The notes beneath the pieces are model-generated. The model was not told where the DNA came from. It ran no database searches and saw only the letters and a list, made by a program, of their open reading frames with translations. A stretch of 9,932 nt of DNA from Candidatus Falkowiibacteriota bacterium (lineage in GTDB: Bacteria > Patescibacteriota > Patescibacteriia > Patescibacteriales > UBA12465): positions 912 through 10,843 of the forward strand of contig JAPLVX010000055.1 in assembly GCA_026396945.1 (NCBI GenBank). The letters run 5' to 3'. Position 1 is the stretch's first letter, and each line of letters starts with the position of its first letter. Positions 6,124 to 9,932 of the stretch are shown piece after piece. A program made the translations under genes and the position numbers.

Positions 6124-6156
6124 TTCGCCGCTGATGTTTTAAAATTTTCGGTAAAA

Positions 6157-6621
6157 TTACGATTTTCTAAAAACCCAGGTCCTCAAGAAACCGAAGTTCC
6201 AGAGGACATAGAAAATAGTTGCTATCGCCTTGGCGAGCAAATCATTTATGTTAAGGATTTTTATCCCAATATAGAGGAATAAACTATTAATAAATAGTCC
6301 ACTAAGAGTGATAATATAAAAACGCCCGGCCTCTGTCACCGAGGGTTTCTTTGTAATAGCAAAAGTCCAAAAACGATTGGCGAAGAAGCTGAAAGTAGTG
6401 GCGCTTAAAAAAGATAGGCCATTGGCCAGATAGAGATTTGGACTCCGGTAACTGAAAAAAGGAATATAACGAGTTAGCAGAAAATATAAACAAAAGTCAA
6501 TCAGGGTATTAAGGACGCCAATCAAGGCGAATTTGACAAACTGAGCATGCATTTTTTTGTTATTAAAAAGAGCCCAAAAAGCTCTTGCCAGTATAGCCAG
6601 TGGTTTTTTTAGACAAAGCAT
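6157..6621 (-). CDS. GtrA-family membrane protein (polyprenyl-linked sugar flippase-like)
   Basis: A 154-residue protein with the four-helix GtrA plan: TM1 about 28-50 (QFVKFALIGVLNTLIDF), TM2 about 63-83 followed by NRFWTF (82-87), TM3 about 101-120, and TM4 about 128-147 ending LRTWVF. GtrA proteins (PF04138) are thought to help move polyprenyl-phosphate sugars across the cytoplasmic membrane for O-antigen or wall glycosylation. It lies 30 bases downstream of the GT2 gene, the classic partner, so enzyme and flippase are probably one operon. The first 23 residues are an amphipathic, basic extension; a second ATG at residue 24 (MHAQF, bases 6550-6552) would give a protein starting exactly at the domain. 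Neither start has a clear ribosome site, so I keep the longer form with caution. Confidence 0.88.
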   Translation of the reverse strand: MLCLKKPLAILARAFWALFNNKKMHAQFVKFALIGVLNTLIDFCLYFLLTRYIPFFSYRSPNLYLANGLSFLSATTFSFFANRFWTFAITKKPSVTEAGRFYIITLSGLFINSLFLYIGIKILNINDLLAKAIATIFYVLWNFGFLRTWVFRKS

Positions 6622-6651
6622 AAGTTTTTATTAGCAGTCTTTGAATTATGG

Positions 6652-7368
6652 TTAATTATTATTTTCATGTCGGAGTCTCTTATAAGTTTGCCAGAATTCT
6701 TTAAAGGCTCTGAGGATCACTGATAGTTTCGCTCCAGTAGACGAACCAGCCCGACGAGGCAAATGAGTTACGGGAACTTCTTTGAATTTAATCCCTCTTC
6801 TTTGTAATTGGATTAATATTTCCGCGCTTAACATCGCTCCCCGAGATTCAGTTTTTAGATTTTTGACAAGATCGGTTTTAAAAAGCTTAAAGGCGCAATC
6901 GATATCTTTTACTTTTAGGCCAAAGAAAAGTAAATTTAGTAAATTCCAGGCCTTAGCGTTGGCCAACCTGATGAAATTTTCCTGGCGTTTACGGCGGTAA
7001 CCTAAAACAACCTGGTAATCGGGGATATATTTCATTAATTCATTAATTTCGTTCAGATCAAATTGCTGGTCGGCATCAGCAAAAAAAGTATACTCGTATT
7101 TTGCTTCCCTGATTCCGGTCCAGATCGCGGCACCATAGCCCAGGTTACGTTCATGGCTCACCACCCGGATATTCTCAGTGGTTTCAGCTAATTCAGCGGC
7201 TATTTTTTTAGTATTATCCCAACTACCGTCGTCAACGATAATAATTTCAAAAGGAAAAGTAGCTTTTTCCATTACCGAAAGAGCCTTCTCGATTGTCCCT
7301 TTTATATTTTTTTCTTCATTCCAAGCCGGGAAAAAAAGCGAGAGCCCGGAAATTTTTTGATTAATCAT
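6652..7368 (-). CDS. GT2 family glycosyltransferase, polyprenyl-phosphate sugar synthase-like
   Basis: A 238-residue soluble enzyme of the DPM1/GT2 type. It has FFPAWNEE (12-19) at the start of the fold, VDDGSWD (45-51) for nucleotide binding, FADADQQFD (96-104) with the DxD metal site, and DIDCAFKLF (155-163), typical of polyprenyl-phosphate mannose/glucose synthases. A basic segment HLPRRAGSSTG (202-212) near the end matches the membrane-lipid-facing region of this class. No C-terminal membrane helices are present, so the GtrA partner encoded next supplies the membrane part. Probable reaction: NDP-sugar plus polyprenyl phosphate to polyprenyl-phosphate sugar, on the inner face of the membrane. 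Which sugar is not decidable. It has its own promoter upstream (7416-7445) and is the first gene of a two-gene unit. Confidence 0.88.
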   Translation of the reverse strand: MINQKISGLSLFFPAWNEEKNIKGTIEKALSVMEKATFPFEIIIVDDGSWDNTKKIAAELAETTENIRVVSHERNLGYGAAIWTGIREAKYEYTFFADADQQFDLNEINELMKYIPDYQVVLGYRRKRQENFIRLANAKAWNLLNLLFFGLKVKDIDCAFKLFKTDLVKNLKTESRGAMLSAEILIQLQRRGIKFKEVPVTHLPRRAGSSTGAKLSVILRAFKEFWQTYKRLRHENNN

Positions 7369-7415
7369 AATCTAATTTAGTTTGTGAACAAAGCTTTTAA
7401 AGTCTCAATATAATT

Positions 7416-7445
7416 ATTATACCCAATAAAAAACATTAACTCCAA
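7416..7445 (-). promoter_or_regulatory. Promoter of the GT2-GtrA operon
   Basis: Reverse-strand -10 is a perfect TATAAT (7416-7421), with an 18-base spacer and -35 TTGGAG (7440-7445). A 10-base palindrome AATGATCATT (7444-7453) abuts the -35 and could be an operator. The rest of the gap 7369-7465 shows no further gene or structure that I can support. Confidence 0.55.
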
Positions 7446-7465
7446 TGATCATTAATCTTAGGATA

Positions 7466-7822
7466 TTAATTTAAAATATCCTGGTAATGCTTTAATTCAG
7501 CTTTCTGGTTTCTCGGGTTGGCCGTAATCAGAATCAAATCTAAGCGTAAGCGCTCAAAAGCAAGCCTATTTCTAAGAGCATATTTGATAATTGCTTTTTT
7601 TAAATTAGTAATTTGCTGTTTAGATAATAAACCATCTTGGTCGTTTCCCCGGGTTCTAGTTTTTACTTCAACGAAGATCGTCCAGCTCGATTTTTGGGCA
7701 ACGATATCAATCTCTTGCGGCCCAAGTTTTAGGTTGCGGCCAATGATTTTATAAGCGGAGTGCTCTAGATGCTCACTAGCGATTTGTTCCCCCCGGTTGC
7801 CCAAAGCTTTCAATGAGTTCAT
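7466..7822 (-). CDS. yraN: YraN/UPF0102 family nuclease-fold protein
   Basis: A 118-residue protein matching the usual length of UPF0102 (about 115-130). Family signatures are in order: LGNRGEQIASEHL (7-19), YKIIGRN (24-30), EID (37-39) and VEVKTRTRG (51-59). D39, E52 and K54 form the PD-(D/E)XK-type catalytic triad seen in Holliday-junction resolvase-like nucleases. The domain is complete. The cellular role of this family is not firmly established; DNA repair or recombination is the usual guess. It stands alone between two terminator/promoter regions and has no obvious functional link to the pilin-like or glycosylation genes. The ATG gives a standard family N-terminus; no Shine-Dalgarno is present. 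Confidence 0.9.
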   Translation of the reverse strand: MNSLKALGNRGEQIASEHLEHSAYKIIGRNLKLGPQEIDIVAQKSSWTIFVEVKTRTRGNDQDGLLSKQQITNLKKAIIKYALRNRLAFERLRLDLILITANPRNQKAELKHYQDILN

Positions 7823-7848
7823 AAAATAGATTTAACAATTAAAGTGTT

Positions 7849-7885
7849 AGTCCGAAAACTAACGAAATGTCAGTCCGAAAACTAA
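7849..7885. repeat. Paired 14-base direct repeat AGTCCGAAAACTAA upstream of yraN
   Basis: Exact copies at 7849-7862 and 7872-7885, 23 bases apart (about two helical turns). The first copy is also an inverted repeat, GTTAGT/ACTAAC around CCGAAA (7846-7863). It lies between the terminator of the operon to the right and the start of yraN. The spacing suggests a protein-binding site on one DNA face, or a repeated intergenic element. Confidence 0.6.
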
Positions 7886-7907
7886 AGCCCCGGCGAACGG
7901 GGCTTTA
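7883..7907 (-). terminator. GC-rich intrinsic terminator of the 7952-9932 operon
   Basis: A 10-bp perfect stem (TAAAGCCCCG / CGGGGCTTTA) with a 5-base loop, located 45 bases after the stop at 7952. On the reverse strand it is followed by a broken T-run (CTTTAGTTTTC). Smaller hairpins sit just before it (7929-7949 and 7912-7928). Confidence 0.75.
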
Positions 7908-7951
7908 AGCAAATCCTTGTTTTGGATTGAGTTCTCCGGCGAGAGACTCTA

Positions 7952-8335
7952 TTATGGTAAATATTTTTTGTAAACTTGCTCCTGAGATATTTGTCGTTTT
8001 TTGGCGGGGATTCTTTTTAATTCCTTTAAGATTGATATCAGCCAAACGATCATTAGGAGAAGCCAGGCGAGAAGCCAAAAACGAGCCGAGAAGAAGGTGG
8101 CATTTTCATAATTAAAAAATAAAAAAAGCAGACCAATAACCGCATTCCCTAAACTAAAATTATAAAGTTTCTTAAATATGGTTCGATATAGGCCGGGTTT
8201 CATTTTTAACCACAGAAAGATCGCACTTAGAAGAATCAGGAGTAACACCGTCGCTATAAAGAGCCAATTAGCCTGGGAGCTCAAAGGTTCGGGACGTAAA
8301 GTAAACCAATACTTTAAAGTTAACAAATTTTTCAT
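7952..8335 (-). CDS. Small three-helix membrane protein, unknown function
   Basis: A 127-residue protein with a short N-terminal stretch YWFTLRPEPLSS (9-20), TM1 at about 24-44, a basic loop with YRTIFKKLYNF (50-60), TM2 at about 60-76, TM3 at about 84-103, and a basic C-terminal tail. By charge balance the tail and the 45-60 loop probably do not both face the cytoplasm, so topology is uncertain. I do not know a functional family for it; the RPEPL and YNF segments look conserved-type rather than random. Its ATG overlaps the stop of the methyltransferase gene by four bases (ATGA), implying coupled translation and a shared role. It is the last gene of the operon, before the terminator at 7883-7907. 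Confidence 0.75.
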   Translation of the reverse strand: MKNLLTLKYWFTLRPEPLSSQANWLFIATVLLLILLSAIFLWLKMKPGLYRTIFKKLYNFSLGNAVIGLLFLFFNYENATFFSARFWLLAWLLLMIVWLISILKELKRIPAKKRQISQEQVYKKYLP

Positions 8336-8886
8336 ATTTTTTTGAATATTAAGCCGTAATGATACTCGCCGGCCGTAAACTCTTCACTTAAAGTTAAGCC
8401 CAATTGAAGCGAGGCTGACTTTATTGAATCTATCTTCAATCTTTTTTCCGGGGTCGGCCCAAAAGGGAGTTGCCCACTTTTCCATTCGATAATAACTAAT
8501 TTAGCATTTCTTTTCAAGAGGCGCACCGCTTCGCGAATGATTTCCGCTTTTTTGTCAGATTGGTTTAAAATATTTATTAGAAAAACTACGTCTAGAACCG
8601 CCCCCTCTATTTTGGTGGCTTTGAATATTTCCAAGTTGCTCCAGATGGTTTCAATCTGTCGTAAATTTTCCTGGATCGCTTTTCTTTTTATACCCTCCAA
8701 CGAGGATTTTAAAATATCAACCGCATAGACACGCCCATTTTTACCGACTAAGCGGGCTAGCGGGTAAACAAAATAGCCAAAACTGCCGCAGCCTAGTTCG
8801 GCCACTTTATCATTCTCTTGAATGCCCACCTTTTTTAGAATGAACTCAATATCAATTAGAGGTTTGTTTGTCTTCAATTGAAGCAT
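8332..8886 (-). CDS. Class I SAM-dependent methyltransferase
   Basis: A 184-residue protein with a Rossmann-type methyltransferase fold. Motif I is KVAELGCGSFGYF (27-39), which binds the methionine part of SAM. Motif II is VYAVDI (53-58) with D57 for the ribose. ILNQS (106-110) follows at the motif IV region, with AKLVIIEWKSG (128-138) after it. It is closest in style to UbiE/Methyltransf-type small enzymes; the substrate cannot be read from the sequence. It sits between the RodZ-like gene (7 bases) and the three-helix membrane protein (four-base overlap). The coupling to a membrane protein might point to a lipid, quinone or membrane-bound substrate, but that is a guess. It is shorter than most UbiE enzymes (about 240-250), with a compact C-terminus. 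Confidence 0.85.
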   Translation of the reverse strand: MLQLKTNKPLIDIEFILKKVGIQENDKVAELGCGSFGYFVYPLARLVGKNGRVYAVDILKSSLEGIKRKAIQENLRQIETIWSNLEIFKATKIEGAVLDVVFLINILNQSDKKAEIIREAVRLLKRNAKLVIIEWKSGQLPFGPTPEKRLKIDSIKSASLQLGLTLSEEFTAGEYHYGLIFKKI

Positions 8887-8893
8887 ATAATTT

Positions 8894-9493
8894 TTATTTG
8901 ATTAGAATTTGTCTGGTGATAGTTTTAGTTTGACTATATTTTTTTTTCTTCTTGATCACGATATTATTTAAGCCTTTTTTAAGGGTGATTATTTTCGAAA
9001 AATAACCATCATTATTATTCAAAACTAATTCATCATTAATTCTTACTTCCGCTTCCGCTTCGGTTCGCCCCACGACCTCAATTGTATTATTTAGGGTCAG
9101 CAAACTCTTTTCTGGTTGGCTGATTATTAGAAAAGGAGCAAGGATAAGTTTGGGGAAAATAATGAATCGGCTTTTTTTTATAAGCGGCTGAGAAAAAGGG
9201 TTATTGTTTTCATCTCGGGCAGCATTTTTGTCGGTCGGCTTATTGCCGGAGATCAAGTTCTTATAATCTAAACCAAGAAATTCAGCATATTTTTTTAAAT
9301 AGCTTTTACTGTATAAACCACTGGGCAATCTTTGATAATCATCCTCCTCTAGAGATTCTAAGTAGGCAGTTTTAATTTTTAATTTTTGGCCAACCTGCTC
9401 GAGGCCTAAAGCCTTAAAGGCGCGGGCCCGCTTAAGCTTAGCGCCAATATTTTCCTCATTGACTATTTTTTTGGGTGTGAATAGGTGTGTCAT
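8894..9493 (-). CDS. RodZ-like HTH membrane protein with C-terminal Ig-like domain
   Basis: A 199-residue protein in three parts. Residues 15-75 form a RodZ-type HTH_25 domain (IGAKLKRARAFKALGLEQVG, then YLESLEEDDYQRLPSG and YLKKYAEFLGLD). A polar Asn-rich linker leads to a hydrophobic segment at 110-124 (FIIFPKLILAPFLII). Residues 132-199 are an Ig/glucodextranase-B-like beta domain (IEVVGRTEAEAEVRIND, GLNNIVIK). In RodZ the HTH sits in the cytoplasm and contacts MreB, and the beta domain lies outside. The membrane segment here is only about 15 residues and holds a proline, short for a spanning helix, so the middle may have suffered an in-frame loss. It starts three bases after the upstream pilin-like gene. 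Role in cell shape or envelope regulation is inferred from the family. Confidence 0.82.
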   Translation of the reverse strand: MTHLFTPKKIVNEENIGAKLKRARAFKALGLEQVGQKLKIKTAYLESLEEDDYQRLPSGLYSKSYLKKYAEFLGLDYKNLISGNKPTDKNAARDENNNPFSQPLIKKSRFIIFPKLILAPFLIISQPEKSLLTLNNTIEVVGRTEAEAEVRINDELVLNNNDGYFSKIITLKKGLNNIVIKKKKKYSQTKTITRQILIK

Positions 9494-9496
9494 TTG

Positions 9497-9932
9497 TTAG
9501 GGACTTACGTTATTTGTCGCTACTTTATTCGTCGTGTACCAAGTGTTCCAGTCTTTATAGCCCAGACCATGTAAAACAAAGCTAATAATTATATAACTTG
9601 TGAAAACAATTGCCAAGCCAATCACCGCCGCAATAATTATTTTCCGAGCTTTAGTAATAGATTCGGCGTTGCCGGCGGAGATCAGAAAACTTATTCCTCC
9701 GTAAATAAACATTAAAAGTGACAGAGAGCCGACTAGGCCGAGAATTATTTCGGAAACATTCACGCCTAATTCGACAAAGTCGTTTAAGGTGTAGTCGCCG
9801 CAGTCACTGCCAGCACATCCCGGGGTAGTGTTCTTTGGAGCGGGAAGGAGAGTTATCGCTTCGACCTGAGTTATCGAAAAAGCAAAAAGTAAGCAAGTCG
9901 CCAAAATTAGGGTAAAAATAATTTTTTTAAAC
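9497..9932 (-). CDS. Pilin-like two-helix secreted protein with two Cys, 5' end at the window edge (partial)
   Basis: The reading frame stays open to the end of the window. A TTG at 9902-9904 would give 135 residues but would cut a signal peptide in half. The upstream codons read FKKIIFTLILA, completing a normal signal peptide that ends at TQVEA. The base at 9932 is compatible with an ATG whose first two bases are just outside. The mature part begins ITLLPAPKN, then CAGSDC, whose Cys pair could form a disulfide. TM1, loop GGISFLISAGNAESITKARK and TM2 follow, then a Trp/Asn-rich tail. Plan and loop match the six array genes, but it is the most divergent: FLISAGN replaces WMTAGGN. It heads the operon with the RodZ-like gene, whose ATG is three bases past its stop. 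I treat it as a homologue with a separate role. Confidence 0.85.
   Translation of the reverse strand, partial: FKKIIFTLILATCLLFAFSITQVEAITLLPAPKNTTPGCAGSDCGDYTLNDFVELGVNVSEIILGLVGSLSLLMFIYGGISFLISAGNAESITKARKIIIAAVIGLAIVFTSYIIISFVLHGLGYKDWNTWYTTNKVATNNVSP

Noticed and set aside
6105..6156. Intrinsic terminator between the convergent GT-C and GtrA genes
   Set aside because: Only AT-rich weak pairings (for example 6143-6158) without a GC stem followed by a T-run.
6302..6493. Reverse-strand open frame inside the GtrA gene
   Set aside because: Alternate frame of a gene with clear family motifs; no motif or ribosome site of its own.
6782..7360. Forward open frames opposite the GT2 gene, and similar ones at 7518-7754, 7927-8115 and 8537-8728
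   Set aside because: All are antisense shadows of recognised genes, without conserved composition or start signals.
7846..7907. CRISPR array or attachment site
   Set aside because: Only two short repeat copies with a 9-base gap, no cas genes, and no integrase nearby.

Overview
The window looks like a chromosomal segment of a Patescibacteria (Candidate Phyla Radiation) bacterium. It has low-to-moderate GC, very short intergenic gaps and few Shine-Dalgarno sites. It also carries a run of small secreted two-helix pilin-like (TrbC/VirB2-type) proteins and a RodZ-like HTH protein with a C-terminal Ig-like domain, both of which I associate with that group. UGA is used as a stop (for example at the end of the gene at 1618-2019), which argues against the recoded Gracilibacteria/Absconditabacteria. 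The lineage call is inference from gene content; there is no rRNA or other marker here.

Layout: (1) 1-193, the 3' end of an unidentified forward gene, followed by a hairpin terminator at 231-260 that can work in both directions. (2) 300-2936, six tandem reverse-strand genes for pilin-like proteins of 130-158 residues. Each has a signal peptide, a variable N-terminal segment, two transmembrane helices and a conserved short loop between them. The promoter-proximal gene (2544-2936) has the only strong ribosome binding site and a good promoter. It is separated from the other five by a 120-base spacer containing two strong, partly competing stem-loops. (3) 2937-3054, a compact divergent promoter region built on an 11-bp inverted repeat. 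(4) 3055-6104, two forward genes for large polytopic GT-C-type membrane proteins, two bases apart. (5) 6157-7368, on the reverse strand, a GtrA-type flippase-like protein and a GT2 polyprenyl-phosphate glycosyltransferase with their own promoter. (6) 7466-7822, a YraN/UPF0102 nuclease-fold protein. (7) 7952-9932, a reverse-strand operon reading pilin-like protein (5' end at or just past the window edge), RodZ-like HTH protein, SAM methyltransferase, and a three-helix membrane protein, ending in a GC-rich terminator at 7883-7907.

How the genes may work together: the GT2 enzyme could load a sugar on a polyprenyl phosphate, the GtrA protein could flip it, and the GT-C proteins could transfer it outside the membrane. 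Placed beside six exported pilin-like proteins, this suggests (but does not prove) a surface filament or secretion apparatus with a glycosylation module. No VirB4/VirD4-type ATPase, VirB6-like channel or pilin peptidase is visible in the window, so the assembly machinery, if any, lies elsewhere.
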